From: Amycolatopsis benzoatilytica AK 16/65
GTDB lineage: Bacteria; Actinomycetota; Actinomycetes; Mycobacteriales; Pseudonocardiaceae
Assembly: GCF_000383915.1 (NCBI RefSeq)
Contig: NZ_KB912942.1
Location: 1,000,506-1,064,505 of the forward strand
DNA length: 64,000 bases
Direction: 5' to 3'
Shown: one piece after another, positions 1 through 9,182 of the stretch
How positions within the stretch are numbered: the first letter of the stretch is position 1
Layout of the letters: each line of letters begins with the position of its first letter
Program-made: the position numbers and the translations under genes
Notes under the pieces: generated by a model
Database searches by the model: none
What the model was told of the DNA's origin: nothing
The model's input: the letters and a program-made list of their open reading frames with translations, nothing else

Positions 1-1122
1 GCCCGGATGAGGGTCGGCGTGGAAGACCCCGGCGAGCAGCACCTGATCCAGCAGGCCGCGCAGGAAGGTGCGGGCGAGCTTCTCTCCTGCGCCGGCCGGG
101 GCACTGGCGGCGGAAAGCGGTTTGCCGTCGAGCCGGCGCATCACCAGGACCCGCTCGGTGGACAGTGCTTTGTGGACAGTGGGCAGGGTGACGCCGTCGA
201 GCGGCCGCGCGGCGATGGCGGCGATGTTCCCGGCCTCGGTGCGGAAGTCGAGTTCGTCGTGCAGCGACTCGGCGAAACCCTCGGCGAGTTCCTCGACGCC
301 GAGCGACCGCGCCCAGCCGGTCCGGGCCGACAGCACCGAGGCGAGCCGGCGGACGATGTCGATGTCGCGTTCGACCTGCTCCCGGATGCCCGGTCGCTGC
401 ACCTTCACCACGACCGCTTCGCCGGACCGCAGCCGCGCGCCGTAAACCTGTGCGATCGACGCCGCGGCAAGGGGTTTGCCGTCGATGTGCGCGAAAGCGG
501 TGTCCACGTCGATCTCCTCGCGCAGCAGTGCGCGCACCTGGTCCTCGGGCGCGGGCGGCACCTGGTCATGCAACTTGCTGAGCTCGCGCAGGTAGACCGG
601 CGGCAGGAGATCGGCGCGGGTGGAAAGCAGCTGCCCGAGCTTCACGAACGTCACGCCGGCCTCTTCCAGCGCGAGCCGCAGCGAGCGCGCGAGCTTCGCC
701 GACCCGTCCGGCCCGGCGGTGCGCCGTCCAGTGAGGAACGACCCGAGCCCGTGCCGGATCGCGATGCGCATGATCCGCGAGTACCGCCGGCCGCGCGCGA
801 TCCGGGACCGCAGCGCGCTCAGCCGGGCGAACAAGCCAGGTCCACCGGACGGGACGGCGAGTTCCGCGACGAACAGGACCAGCAGCGTCACCGCGAGCGC
901 GGAACCGGCCAGCGGGATCAGGAGTCCGATCGCGACCCCGGGCCGGGCGAGCACGAGCGCCGGGAACGCCCGGATGATCGTCCCGGCGACCACCCAGCCG
1001 ACGAGCGCGGCACCGAGCGCCCGGACGATCCCCACCCGCACCCCGAGCACCTTCCGGGCCGCGGCGACCAGCGGCCACAGCACAACGACGTAGGCCACCA
1101 GGCCGAGCACTAGCGTTTGCAT
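1..1122 (-). CDS. ABC1/UbiB family atypical protein kinase (C-terminus outside window)
   Basis: The minus-strand frame is open from an ATG at 1122 to the left edge, 374 codons, so the gene is partial. The first ~85 residues hold two or three hydrophobic stretches (VLGLVAYVVVLWPLVAA and a later AIGLLIPLAGSALAVTLLVL), then a kinase-like domain follows with the ABC1 signature KLGQLLSTR, the nucleotide-binding AAASIAQVYGA...VVVKVQRPG segment and the catalytic-loop motif GVFHADPHPG at the very edge. UbiB/ADCK proteins are atypical kinases or ATPases linked to isoprenoid quinone or lipid homeostasis. N-terminal rather than C-terminal membrane segments are less common. The target in this organism cannot be told. 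The long + strand frame over this gene is a shadow. Confidence 0.88.
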   Translation of the reverse strand, partial: MQTLVLGLVAYVVVLWPLVAAARKVLGVRVGIVRALGAALVGWVVAGTIIRAFPALVLARPGVAIGLLIPLAGSALAVTLLVLFVAELAVPSGGPGLFARLSALRSRIARGRRYSRIMRIAIRHGLGSFLTGRRTAGPDGSAKLARSLRLALEEAGVTFVKLGQLLSTRADLLPPVYLRELSKLHDQVPPAPEDQVRALLREEIDVDTAFAHIDGKPLAAASIAQVYGARLRSGEAVVVKVQRPGIREQVERDIDIVRRLASVLSARTGWARSLGVEELAEGFAESLHDELDFRTEAGNIAAIAARPLDGVTLPTVHKALSTERVLVMRRLDGKPLSAASAPAGAGEKLARTFLRGLLDQVLLAGVFHADPHPG

Positions 1123-1468
1123 GCCTCGCAGCACACCAGTTCGGCGGTTCCGGGGGATCCAACCGCGGCGGGATCGACCTCCCTCTCCGGAGGGAGGTCA
1201 CGTCTGGGCGGTGCCGGAAAGGTTGCCCTCGCCGGATCGAGGGCCGTGAAGGGCCCCTGCCGGAATCCAAGTCCCTCAAGGGCCCCTTGACGGCCGAGGG
1301 GCGACGGCGACGATCGAAGCACGACCGGGGCAAACGCCCGGTTTCACGCGAATCCGGCCCGGACCGCGCCGGGGGTCCTACTTTCGGACGTGGCTACGCC
1401 TGGAGTGAACTTCTAACGTCGTCGACCGTACAAAGGGTTGCTTGCTTTCCTGACCTACGGAGGACACG
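1123..1468. other. Intergenic region between divergent kinase and snapalysin genes
   Basis: These 346 bases hold one diverged copy of the window's ~50-bp hairpin repeat (1244-1293) and the snapalysin ribosome-binding site (GGAGG at 1459-1463). I see no credible gene; small frames here cross the repeat and have no family resemblance. Confidence 0.6.
1244..1293. repeat. Palindromic intergenic repeat, copy 1 (GGGCCCC arm type)
   Basis: Left arm CCGTGAAGGGCCCCT, loop region GAATCCAAGT, right arm CCCTCAAGGGGCCCCTT-like ending TTGACGG. The left arm has CCGG in place of GAGG, so the inner stem is imperfect. It lies between two divergent genes, where a terminator would have no obvious job. Confidence 0.8.
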
Positions 1469-2005
1469 ATGCATGCACGAGGGTTCGCGCGGATCGCGGC
1501 GCTGGCGATGGCCGTCGCCGCACCGCTGGCTGCCGCGCCGGCTGCGCTCGCCGCGCCGGCCGCGACGACCACGGTGTACTACAGCTCGGCTGGTGCGCCC
1601 GATTACGTCTCGCAGATCGACCAGGGCGCGGCGAACTGGAACGCGGCGGTCACCGACGTGAAGCTGGTCAAGGACGAGGGCCGCGCCACCGTGACCATTC
1701 ACGAGGTGCACAGCGGCGGCTCGTACACGCAGACCGACGGCCATGGCAACGGCGACGTCTACCTCGACACGAGCCAGGTCGCCGAGGGCTACGACCCGAC
1801 CCGGATCGCGGCGCACGAACTCGGCCACAACCTCGGCCTGCCGGACCACTACTCCGGTCCGTGCACCGAACTGATGTCCGGCCACGGCCCGGGCACCTCG
1901 TGCACGAACGCCAAGCCGGACGCCCAGGAGGCGGCGAAGGTGCAGCAGTTGTGGGCCAACGGCTTCCGGCCGCACGGCACCCGGGTCACCGTGACTGTCT
2001 ACTGA
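1469..2005 (+). CDS. snpA: Snapalysin family secreted metalloprotease (M7)
   Basis: 178-aa secreted protease. An N-terminal signal peptide (MHARGFARIAALAMAVAAP, then an Ala-rich stretch ending near AAPAA) is followed by a compact M7 domain with the zinc motif HELGHNLGLPD (H116, E117, H120, D126), the HExxHxxGxxD arrangement typical of snapalysin, and a downstream Met-turn-like CTELMSGH. Length matches mature snapalysin plus signal, with no long propeptide. The ATG is preceded by GGAGG six bases upstream. In Streptomyces snpA usually sits beside a divergent LysR gene, snpR; none is here. A strong hairpin follows the stop. Confidence 0.93.
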   Translation: MHARGFARIAALAMAVAAPLAAAPAALAAPAATTTVYYSSAGAPDYVSQIDQGAANWNAAVTDVKLVKDEGRATVTIHEVHSGGSYTQTDGHGNGDVYLDTSQVAEGYDPTRIAAHELGHNLGLPDHYSGPCTELMSGHGPGTSCTNAKPDAQEAAKVQQLWANGFRPHGTRVTVTVY

Positions 2006-2034
2006 GGACCGACAGGCACCGCGCAGGGTGTCTG

Positions 2035-2070
2035 CCCTGGCGGCCGCGGCCCGCCCCGCGGCCGCCAGGG
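2035..2070 (+). terminator. GC-rich hairpin after snapalysin
   Basis: A perfect 15-bp inverted repeat, left arm 2035-2049 (CCCTGGCGGCCGCGG) and right arm 2056-2070, with a six-base loop, 30 bases after the snapalysin stop. There is no T-tract, as is common for actinomycete terminators. Confidence 0.7.
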
Positions 2071-2168
2071 CCGCCCGCGTGCCGGTTCCCTCCCCACCAG
2101 AGTGTCAGAAAACCGGCTCCCCCTCCGGCGGGAGGCGTCGCGCCCGCCCGGCCTGCCAAGATTGTCCG

Positions 2169-3368
2169 GTGCGCATCCTCCGGCCGCTGATCAGCGGGTA
2201 CACCTATCGCCGATGGGTGTACTTCATCCTCGGCGCGGCGTTGAGCGTCCCGTACCTGCTGTTCGCGATGGTCGCGGTCCCGTCGGTGGTGCCCTATTCC
2301 ACGACCGTGTCGGGGGCGGGCCTGATCGGCTTGATAGCGACTGTCGCGGTACTCGCGGCGACCGCGTTCCTGCCCGCGGTCCGGGTACTCGAAGCCGCCG
2401 CGGTGCGCGAACTGCTCGGCCAACCGGCACCAGGACGCGGCCGCTTGCGGTGCGCCGGGATGTTCTCGCTGCACGTCGTGACCGGAGCGGTGATCGGCAC
2501 CGTGACGCTGCTGCTGCCAGCCGGTTTCGGGTTCGCCCTCAACGCGGTCTTCACCGGTCGGTTTATCGACAGTCCGCAGTTTCGCTTGTCCGTGCCGCGC
2601 GGCTGGGAGTCGGCGTGGTTGCCCGCTTCGTTCCTGGCCGCCTTCATCGGGCTGGTCTACGTCGTCTGGGGCCTCGGCGGGGTGCTGCGCCGCACGGCGG
2701 CCCGGTTGCTCGGGCTGTCCGCGGCCGAACGCATCGCGCAGCTCGAACGGCGCACCGAGCAGCTGGCCGAACGCACCCGGCTGGCCCGCGAACTGCACGA
2801 TTCCGTCGGACACGCGCTTTCCGTCGTCACGCTGCAAGCCGGGGCCGCCCGGCGGACGCTGCACACTGATCCCGGGTTCACCGAGGAGGCGCTCACCGCG
2901 ATCGAAGAGTCCGCGCGCACCGCGCTGGAAGACCTCGACCACGTGCTCGGCCTGCTGCGCGAAGAAGCGTCCGGCCGAACGCCGCAGTCCGGGCTCGCGG
3001 ACCTGCCCGCGCTGATCACCGCGACCAAGCAGGCTGGTGCCGATTGCCGGGCCGAGATGCGGGGCGACCTCGCTGCGGTGCCCGCAGTGGTGTCGCGCGA
3101 GATTTACCGGATCCTGCAGGAATGCCTGACGAACGCGGTCCGGTACGCCGGACGGGTGCCGGTGACCGTTTCGCTGGAAGTGGCCGGTTCGCGGCTGCAC
3201 GCGTCGGTCGTGAACCCGCTCGGCTCGGCACAGCCGTCCCGCGTGCGCGGCGGACGCGGCTTACGGGGCATGGCGGAACGGGCGGAACTGGTGGGTGGCA
3301 AGCTGTCCGCCGGGCCGGTCGGCGAAAACTGGGAGGTCGTGGTGACGGTGCCGTGGGGGAACCGGTGA
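2169..3368 (+). CDS. Sensor histidine kinase (NarL-system, HisKA_3 type)
   Basis: About 399 aa from a GTG at 2169; the frame is open further upstream but that extension overlaps the terminator hairpin and is Ala/Pro/Arg-rich without family character. Four to five membrane segments occupy residues ~10-185 (for example WVYFILGAALSVPYLLFAM), then a coiled linker, a HisKA_3 dimerisation box LARELHDSVGHALS with phospho-acceptor His about residue 210, and a short HATPase domain ending GGRGLRGMAERAELVGGKL. The N box lies in REIYRILQECLTNAVRYA. It overlaps the next gene by four bases (GTGA) and is its evident partner. The signal sensed is unknown. Confidence 0.9.
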   Translation: MRILRPLISGYTYRRWVYFILGAALSVPYLLFAMVAVPSVVPYSTTVSGAGLIGLIATVAVLAATAFLPAVRVLEAAAVRELLGQPAPGRGRLRCAGMFSLHVVTGAVIGTVTLLLPAGFGFALNAVFTGRFIDSPQFRLSVPRGWESAWLPASFLAAFIGLVYVVWGLGGVLRRTAARLLGLSAAERIAQLERRTEQLAERTRLARELHDSVGHALSVVTLQAGAARRTLHTDPGFTEEALTAIEESARTALEDLDHVLGLLREEASGRTPQSGLADLPALITATKQAGADCRAEMRGDLAAVPAVVSREIYRILQECLTNAVRYAGRVPVTVSLEVAGSRLHASVVNPLGSAQPSRVRGGRGLRGMAERAELVGGKLSAGPVGENWEVVVTVPWGNR

Positions 3369-4015
3369 GCGTGCGGGTCCTGCTGGTGGACGACGAAAGG
3401 CTGATCCGGGCCGGGCTGCGCGCGATCGTGGACAGCGAACCGGACCTGACCGTGGTCGGTGAGGCCGCGGACGGCGCCGAGGTGCCCGGCCTGGTCTCGA
3501 CGCTGGCGCCGGACGTGGTGCTGATGGACGTGCGGATGCCCGCGGTGGACGGGATCCGCGCCACCGAGCACCTGTTGTCCACGATGGACGAGCCGCCGAA
3601 GGTGATCGTGGTGACCACCTTCGAGAACGACGACTACGTGTACGACGCCTTGCGGGCCGGGGCGAGCGGATTCCTGCTGAAGCGGGCGCGGCCGGAGGAG
3701 ATCGTCGCCGGGATCCGCACCGTGCTGGCCGGGGACTCGCTGCTGTTCCCGGCGGCGATCCGGGGGATGGCGCAGCGGCGCGCACCGGTGCCGGATGTGG
3801 TGGCACCGCTGGATTTCCTGACCGAGCGCGAGCGCGACGTGCTGCGGCTGATGGCGGCCGGACTGTCCAATGGGGAGATTGCCGCGGAGCTGTATCTGGG
3901 GCTGCAGACGGTAAAAACGCATGTGGGGAATGTGCTGTCAAAGCTCGGTGCCCGGGATCGGACGCAGGCGGTGATCCGGGCGTACGAATCGGGCTTCGTC
4001 AAGCCGACCGGCTGA
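3365..4015 (+). CDS. LuxR/NarL-family response regulator
   Basis: 216 aa from a GTG that overlaps the kinase stop, meaning translational coupling. The receiver domain starts VRVLLVDDERL, with the phospho-acceptor D55 in VLMDVRMP and the switch Thr in VIVVTTFEND. A C-terminal LuxR-type HTH runs LTERERDVLRLMAAGLSNGEI...VKTHVGNVLSKLGARDR. It is the DNA-binding partner of the upstream sensor kinase. Its 3' end overlaps the convergent EAL/GGDEF gene by 17 bases. Targets are not evident; no transporter or resistance gene lies directly beside it. Confidence 0.93.
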   Translation: MSVRVLLVDDERLIRAGLRAIVDSEPDLTVVGEAADGAEVPGLVSTLAPDVVLMDVRMPAVDGIRATEHLLSTMDEPPKVIVVTTFENDDYVYDALRAGASGFLLKRARPEEIVAGIRTVLAGDSLLFPAAIRGMAQRRAPVPDVVAPLDFLTERERDVLRLMAAGLSNGEIAAELYLGLQTVKTHVGNVLSKLGARDRTQAVIRAYESGFVKPTG

Positions 4016-5678
4016 TCGCGACGTCGCGGCCGATGCCGCGGAGCACCTCGACCCGGTCGCTGCCCGGACGGCTGAGCACCCAGCTGGACCCGGGCACCGC
4101 CTTGGCCCGCTTCTTCAGCGGCGCGAGCAGCCGGGAAGCGTCCCGATAGGACGGAACGGCGCCGCTGCCGCACACCAGTGTCGCCAGGGAAACGGTGACC
4201 GGCATGCCTTCGGCGGACCAGTGCGTGTCGAGCAGGGCCGCGGCGACGGTGCCGATCTCGTCCACGTCGCAGACGATCAGGAAATCGTCGCCGCCGACGT
4301 GGCTGACCCGCATCCGCGCCAGCTTGCGCGCGAGATCGGTGAGGGTTTCGCCGAGCTCGCGGATCAGGTCGTCGCCCGCGGCGAACCCGGCGTTGTCGTT
4401 GACCGACTTGAACGCGTCGACGTCCAGCCAGGCCGCCACGAACTGCTCGCCGGTGGCGATCCGGCGTTCGACGTCGCGGGCCACCGCCTCGCTGCCCGGC
4501 AGCCGGGTCAGCGGACTGAGCGTGACCGCTTCCTCGACCTTCGCCTCCGCGACGCCGCGCACCACCTCGGTCACCAGCACGACGCCGAGGCAGCGTCCGG
4601 AAGCGTCGACGACCACCACGTCGTCGCCGGTGCGGCCCCAGTCGGCGTCGGTGACCAGTTCCAGGAACTCCAGCGCGCTCGCGCCGGCCTCGATCAGGTG
4701 CGGCTTGTCCGCCAGCCGCGCGGCGGAACGCTTGGCGTGCAGGGCATGCCCGTACGGGCCGGTGATGGTCACGAGGAACCGCGTGCGGTCGACCGACCAC
4801 TGTGGACGGTTGGCCGCGTCCACGCCGACCACGCCGCTCGGCGCGTCCGCCGCGGCGAGCACCTCGCGCACGTCGTCACAGGTCGCGTCCACCGGGAGGG
4901 TGGTGGCCGGACGCAGGAAGTCGCCGACGCGCGGGGCCTGCGGCGGCGCCGGGGTGCGCCGGTCGTCCGGGACGACCGCCCCGGCGGCGGGCGCGGACCG
5001 GTGCGCGGCGGGCGGCGCGAGCAGGTTGCCCTGCGCGATCCGGACGCCGAGGCTTTGCGCCGCGTCGAGCTGCGGCCCGGTCTCGATGCCGGTGGCGACC
5101 AGCCGGATGTTCGTGCGCGACGTGTAGTGCAGCAGCGCCTCGACGACCGCGACCGAGGCTGCGTCGTCCGGCAGCCCGCGCAGCACGCTGCGGTCCAGCT
5201 TCACCAGGTCCACGGGGGACTGGGCGAGCAGGGCGAGCGGCAGGTCGCCGCGGCCGAGGCCGTCGAGCGCGAGCCGGAAGCCCAGCTCGTTCAGCGCGCG
5301 CATGCCGGCCATCAGCCGCTCGGTGGGCAGGTGCGTGAACGGAGGCCCGACCTCGAGCACCACGTCGCGGGTGCGCCGCCCGGCCGCGCTGAGCTCGGCG
5401 AGCAGTTCGTCGAACGCCTCCAGCGGCGAGGCGAGCGTGCGGGCGGAAAGGTTGAGGTGCAGCGGGAGCGCGCTGGGCCGCTCTGCCTCCTGGCGCACCG
5501 CGGCGGCGGCGAGCCCCAGGTCTACTTCGGTGAGCCGGCCGGCTCGGCGGGCTTCGGCGAGGAGTTCGTGCGCGGTGCCCCGGCCCGGCCGGGCCAGTGC
5601 TTCGTACGCGACGACTCCGCCGGTGTGCAGGCTATACATCGGCTGGAAGGCGAATCGGACCGCACGCAGCGTCGTCAC
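3999..5678 (-). CDS. EAL - linker - GGDEF domain protein
   Basis: 559 aa with an unusual order: N-terminal EAL domain (1-230), a middle segment resembling a CBS pair (~255-370, with VDATCDDVREVLAAADAPSGVVGVD), and a C-terminal GGDEF domain (~385-540). The EAL motif is present (YEALARP), as are LHLNLSART and the VKLDRS Lys, but the metal-binding DDFG is LDGLG and AEGVE is VATGIE, so phosphodiesterase activity is doubtful. The GGDEF site reads VGGDDF with the upstream metal Asp in WLDVDAFKSVND; no clear RxxD I-site. It is probably a cyclic-di-GMP sensor or a weak cyclase. No transmembrane segment is seen. Confidence 0.88.
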   Translation of the reverse strand: MTTLRAVRFAFQPMYSLHTGGVVAYEALARPGRGTAHELLAEARRAGRLTEVDLGLAAAAVRQEAERPSALPLHLNLSARTLASPLEAFDELLAELSAAGRRTRDVVLEVGPPFTHLPTERLMAGMRALNELGFRLALDGLGRGDLPLALLAQSPVDLVKLDRSVLRGLPDDAASVAVVEALLHYTSRTNIRLVATGIETGPQLDAAQSLGVRIAQGNLLAPPAAHRSAPAAGAVVPDDRRTPAPPQAPRVGDFLRPATTLPVDATCDDVREVLAAADAPSGVVGVDAANRPQWSVDRTRFLVTITGPYGHALHAKRSAARLADKPHLIEAGASALEFLELVTDADWGRTGDDVVVVDASGRCLGVVLVTEVVRGVAEAKVEEAVTLSPLTRLPGSEAVARDVERRIATGEQFVAAWLDVDAFKSVNDNAGFAAGDDLIRELGETLTDLARKLARMRVSHVGGDDFLIVCDVDEIGTVAAALLDTHWSAEGMPVTVSLATLVCGSGAVPSYRDASRLLAPLKKRAKAVPGSSWVLSRPGSDRVEVLRGIGRDVAISRSA

Positions 5679-5798
5679 GGCGTCGATGGTCGCATCGGAA
5701 CCGGGCCGGGGAAACCGTTGTCAGCTGATGTTCACCAGCGCGGAACCTTTGCCACCGGATCGGAGCAGCGGGCCGTTTCCGATTGACCCGATCGGGAG

Positions 5799-5812
5799 CG
5801 GGAAAATTCCCG
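5799..5812. promoter_or_regulatory. Perfect 14-bp palindrome CGGGAAAATTCCCG
   Basis: It lies eight bases beyond the lycopene cyclase stop and about 120 bases upstream of the EAL/GGDEF start (both genes on the minus strand), next to a second small palindrome CCCGATCGGG at 5787-5796. It could act as an operator for the downstream gene or as part of a cyclase terminator. Confidence 0.35.
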
Positions 5813-5819
5813 GCGGCAA

Positions 5820-6923
5820 TCAGCCGAGCAGCTTCCGGCGGATCCCGGAGGGCGCGGCGCGGAACAGGTTTGCCATGGCGGACGCGGTGCCGGCCAGGTC
5901 CGCCCGGCCCGAGGTGTAGGCACGTTGCGCGGGCACTGGGAGCGCGAAGAACAAGTCGAAGAATTGTGCCGACTGGGCAGGTGACATTCCACACAATGCG
6001 CGCAGTCCGTGTCGGCGCAAGGCGTGCACGGCACGCGCTTCGGGCGGCCACAATGCCTTCCGGGCGGCTCGTGCGGCGGCTTGCGGGCCCGCGTCGAACG
6101 CACCGGCGAGCGCGGCCGCGACGGGCGGCGCGAGCTGCAGCGCGGTGGCGAGGCTGTAGCCGGTGGCCGGGTGCACGAGCCCGCCCGCTGCCCCGAACGG
6201 CACCGCCTGGCCGCGTACTGGCAACGGCACGTCGAGCGTGATCCGGACCCGCTCGACCCGGCCCGCGGCGCGGATCCCGGCCGCCGCGAGCCGGGCGTGC
6301 AGCCGCTGGGCGAGTTCCGCGATCGGGACGCCGGGCCGGTGCGCGAGCGAGGTCTCCTCGACCAGGACGGTGCCGTCGCCGAGCGGGAGGAGGTAGCGAA
6401 AGCTCTGCGTTCCGTCGCGCCAGTCCATGAACACCGCGGTGCCGGCCGCACCCGGTTCGAGCCGTTCCGCCTGCTCGGCGGGCAGCACGAGGCCGTATGC
6501 GGTTTGCTCGGTCCGTCCTCGCGGCGCGCCGGAGGCGTTGACGTACACCGCCGCGGCCAGCCGGCGACCGTCGGCGAGGACGGCAGTGGACCCGCGTGGC
6601 CCGTGTTCGGCGCTGGCCACCTTCCCGGAAACGACCTGGACCTGCGGTTCGGCGAGCCATTCGCGCAGCCCGGTGTTGTCCAGCACCCAGTAGCCCCGGT
6701 CGAGGCGATGCTCGCGGGCGCCGAAAGCTTTGGTCGCCGCCGGGGCCGCCGCGATCGCCCGTTCCGGCAGGTGCGGTACCTCGTCTGCCCACAATCCGTA
6801 CGTGTTCTGCCACTTACGGTGCGGATCCGGGTCGACGACGGTCACGGACAGTCCTCGTCGCGCGCACGCGCCCGCGAGCGCGCGCCCGGCCGGGCCGCCA
6901 CCCGCCACCAGCACGTCGGTCAT
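5820..6923 (-). CDS. crtY: Lycopene cyclase (CrtY/CrtL family flavoprotein)
   Basis: 367 aa. The N-terminus is a dinucleotide-binding fold (DVLVAGGGPAGRALAGACA, then VTVVDPDP), followed by the family hallmarks NTYGLWADEV, a GYWVLDNTGLREWL segment, the FMDWR motif, LVEETSLAHRP and the GGLVHPATGYSLATALQLA motif. These enzymes cyclise lycopene ends to beta-ionone rings at the membrane using reduced FAD. No other carotenoid gene (crtE, crtB, crtI) is in the window, so the pathway must be encoded elsewhere. It is divergent from the HD-domain gene with only 38 bases between starts. Confidence 0.9.
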   Translation of the reverse strand: MTDVLVAGGGPAGRALAGACARRGLSVTVVDPDPHRKWQNTYGLWADEVPHLPERAIAAAPAATKAFGAREHRLDRGYWVLDNTGLREWLAEPQVQVVSGKVASAEHGPRGSTAVLADGRRLAAAVYVNASGAPRGRTEQTAYGLVLPAEQAERLEPGAAGTAVFMDWRDGTQSFRYLLPLGDGTVLVEETSLAHRPGVPIAELAQRLHARLAAAGIRAAGRVERVRITLDVPLPVRGQAVPFGAAGGLVHPATGYSLATALQLAPPVAAALAGAFDAGPQAAARAARKALWPPEARAVHALRRHGLRALCGMSPAQSAQFFDLFFALPVPAQRAYTSGRADLAGTASAMANLFRAAPSGIRRKLLG

Positions 6924-6961
6924 GCCGCGATCCTGCCGTACGGACGGATACCGTGTGACGC

Positions 6962-8524
6962 ATGGACGACACCGATCCGAGGGCGGCGCGCCGGGACCCG
7001 GCGAGCATCGTCGGCGGATTCACCGACCTCGCGGCCAGCCCGTTTCGCATCGACCGCGACCGGATCATCGCGTCGCCGTTCTTCGCGCGGCTCGGCGGGG
7101 TCACCCAGGTGGTCAGCGCCGGCGGGGCCGGGCTGCTGCACAACCGGCTGACGCACAGCCTCAAGGTCGCGCAGGTCGCGCGCGGGATCGCCGAACGGAT
7201 CACCGGGGCGAGCGAATCCGCCGAACTGGCCGCGAAACTCGGCGGCTGCGACCCGGACGCCTGCGAGGCGGCGGCGCTGGCGCACGACCTCGGTCATCCG
7301 CCGTTCGGGCATCTGGGCGAACAGACCCTGGACCGGATCGCCCGGCACCGGTTCGGCCTGGCGGACGGTTTCGAGGGCAACGCGCAGACGTTCCGGATCC
7401 TCACCACGACGGACGTGCGCGGCCCGTCGTCGATCGGGCTGGACCTGACCACGGCAGTCCGCGCCGCGGTGCTGAAGTACCCGTGGGCGCGCCTGCACTA
7501 TCCGGAGCCGCACCCCACGTCGATGCCGAACCCGCCGCGCGGCGCGGCGGAGCCGGGCGAAGCTCCGGGGACCGGGGCGAGCAAGTTTTGTGCCTATGTC
7601 ACGGAGTTGGACGACTTCGAGCAGTCCCGTGCGCCGTTCGCCGAGCTGATCGAGCCGTGGCAGCAGACCCTGGAAGCGTCCGTCATGGACACTGCCGACG
7701 ACATCGCGTACGCGATCCACGATCTGCAGGACTTCCACCGGATCGGCGTCCTGCAGCATGCGCCGGTCGCGGCCGAGCTGGGGGAGTGGCTGGCGCACGC
7801 GGTCGACCTGGCGGGCCTGGACGACGCCCAGCTCTCGGCGGAGATCCGCCGACCAGGTCGTTCGCTGGAACGGATGCGGCGGCGCATGCACGCGAAAGAC
7901 GCCTGGATCGTCGACGACGACGCGTTCGCCGCGGCGGTGGCGCGAGTGCGGCGCGAACTGGTCGAGGGCCTGCTCGCGGACGGTTTCGACGGCTCGACCG
8001 AAGCCGAACAGGCGACCGCGGCGTTCTCCGCGAACTGGACCGCACGCCTGGTGGACGGCGTGTTCGTGCTGCCGTCCCCGTCGACCCGGTCCGGGCATGT
8101 TTCGCTGCGGCCCGCGCAGTGGCATGAGGTGCAAGTCCTGAAATTCGTCCACCGCCGCTTCGTGCTGCTGCGGCCGGATCTCGCGCTGCACCAGCGGGGG
8201 CAGGCCAGCCTGGTGACGACGTTGGTCGACGCGCTGGACGCGTGGCTGCTCGACCGCGACGAAGCTTCCCGTCTGCCGAGGCGTCTGCACGACCTGGTGG
8301 AGCTGGCGCATTCCGAATACGCGGCGCTGGCTCGGACCGCGCCGGAGCTGCTGATCGGCGCGACTGGCGAGCGAGTCGAGGGCAAGGACGCGGTGCGCGG
8401 CCTGGCCAGGGGCCGGGCGGTGGTGGACTTCGTGGCTTCGCTGACCGACAAGCAGGCGGTCTCGCTGCTGGACGCGTTGTCGGGGCGGTCCAGCCAGCCG
8501 TGGTCGGATTCGTTCGTGTTGTGA
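6962..8524 (+). CDS. dgt: dGTPase-like HD-domain triphosphohydrolase
   Basis: 520 aa. The HD metal site is clear: NRLTHSLKVAQVAR supplies the first His, LAHDLGHPPFGHLGEQ the HD pair, and FEGNAQTFRIL plus MDTADDIAYAIHDLQD the rest, the pattern of deoxyguanosine-triphosphate triphosphohydrolases, which hydrolyse dNTPs to nucleosides and triphosphate. Length is normal for the long actinobacterial form. A TACCGT hexamer at 6949-6954 with no Shine-Dalgarno between it and the ATG would put transcription start at or near the start codon, but no convincing -35 is visible. Confidence 0.9.
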   Translation: MDDTDPRAARRDPASIVGGFTDLAASPFRIDRDRIIASPFFARLGGVTQVVSAGGAGLLHNRLTHSLKVAQVARGIAERITGASESAELAAKLGGCDPDACEAAALAHDLGHPPFGHLGEQTLDRIARHRFGLADGFEGNAQTFRILTTTDVRGPSSIGLDLTTAVRAAVLKYPWARLHYPEPHPTSMPNPPRGAAEPGEAPGTGASKFCAYVTELDDFEQSRAPFAELIEPWQQTLEASVMDTADDIAYAIHDLQDFHRIGVLQHAPVAAELGEWLAHAVDLAGLDDAQLSAEIRRPGRSLERMRRRMHAKDAWIVDDDAFAAAVARVRRELVEGLLADGFDGSTEAEQATAAFSANWTARLVDGVFVLPSPSTRSGHVSLRPAQWHEVQVLKFVHRRFVLLRPDLALHQRGQASLVTTLVDALDAWLLDRDEASRLPRRLHDLVELAHSEYAALARTAPELLIGATGERVEGKDAVRGLARGRAVVDFVASLTDKQAVSLLDALSGRSSQPWSDSFVL

Positions 8525-8566
8525 TATTCGGTTGCCTGGCCAGGGGCCGGGCCGCACGGTAGCCGG

Positions 8567-9064
8567 ATGTCACTGGAACTGACGGTCCGGGAAGCCGGAG
8601 AAGAGGACTGGCCGCGGATCTGGCCGATCGTCCACGATGTCATCACCGAACAGCAAACGTTTGCCTACGACCCGGAGATGACCTCGGCCGAGGCCGAGCG
8701 GTCCTGGCTGGTGCCCGCTCCGGGCCGGACCGTCGTCGCGGTCCGCGGGGACGAGGTGCTCGGCACGGCGAACATGTATGCCAACCGGCCGGGTCCGGGG
8801 AACCATGTCGCGTCGGGGAGCCTGATGGTGGCCCGGACGGCGCGAGGCGCCGGGGTGGGGCGGGCGCTGGTTTCCGATCTGATCGCGTGGGCGCGGCGGG
8901 CTGGCTTCGCGGCGATCCAGTTCAACGCGGTAGCGGAGACGAACGGCACCGCGATCCGGCTGTACGAGAGTCTGGGGTTCGTGACGCTCGGGGTGGCGCC
9001 GGGAGCGTTCCGGCATCCGGTGGCGGGGCGGGTGGGGCTGCGGATCATGTGGCTGGAACTGTGA
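8567..9064 (+). CDS. GNAT-family N-acetyltransferase
   Basis: 165 aa, a single GNAT domain. Acetyl-CoA binding motif A is recognisable as VARTARGAGVGRALVSDLIAWAR and motif B as ETNGTAIRLYESLGF. The early segment IWPIVHDVITEQQTFAYDPEMTSAEAE resembles phosphinothricin/amino-acid N-acetyltransferase relatives, but the substrate cannot be assigned. It follows the HD protein by 42 bases on the same strand. A small hairpin (CCGGGA-TGA-TCCCGG, 9078-9092) follows the stop. Confidence 0.85.
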   Translation: MSLELTVREAGEEDWPRIWPIVHDVITEQQTFAYDPEMTSAEAERSWLVPAPGRTVVAVRGDEVLGTANMYANRPGPGNHVASGSLMVARTARGAGVGRALVSDLIAWARRAGFAAIQFNAVAETNGTAIRLYESLGFVTLGVAPGAFRHPVAGRVGLRIMWLEL

Positions 9065-9182
9065 GCCGGCCGGTCGCCCGGGATGATCCCGGAGCCTGCC
9101 GTTCTCGTCACTGGCTGGCCGGGTAACGCCTGGGGCAGAGAAACTCGGCCAGCGACGGCATTGCCGGTGATCGAGCGAATGA

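Noticed and set aside
7..1113. Long + strand open frame (~368 codons) over the kinase gene
   Set aside because: Composition shadow: the opposite strand encodes a recognisable ABC1/UbiB protein with the KxGQ and HADPHPG motifs.
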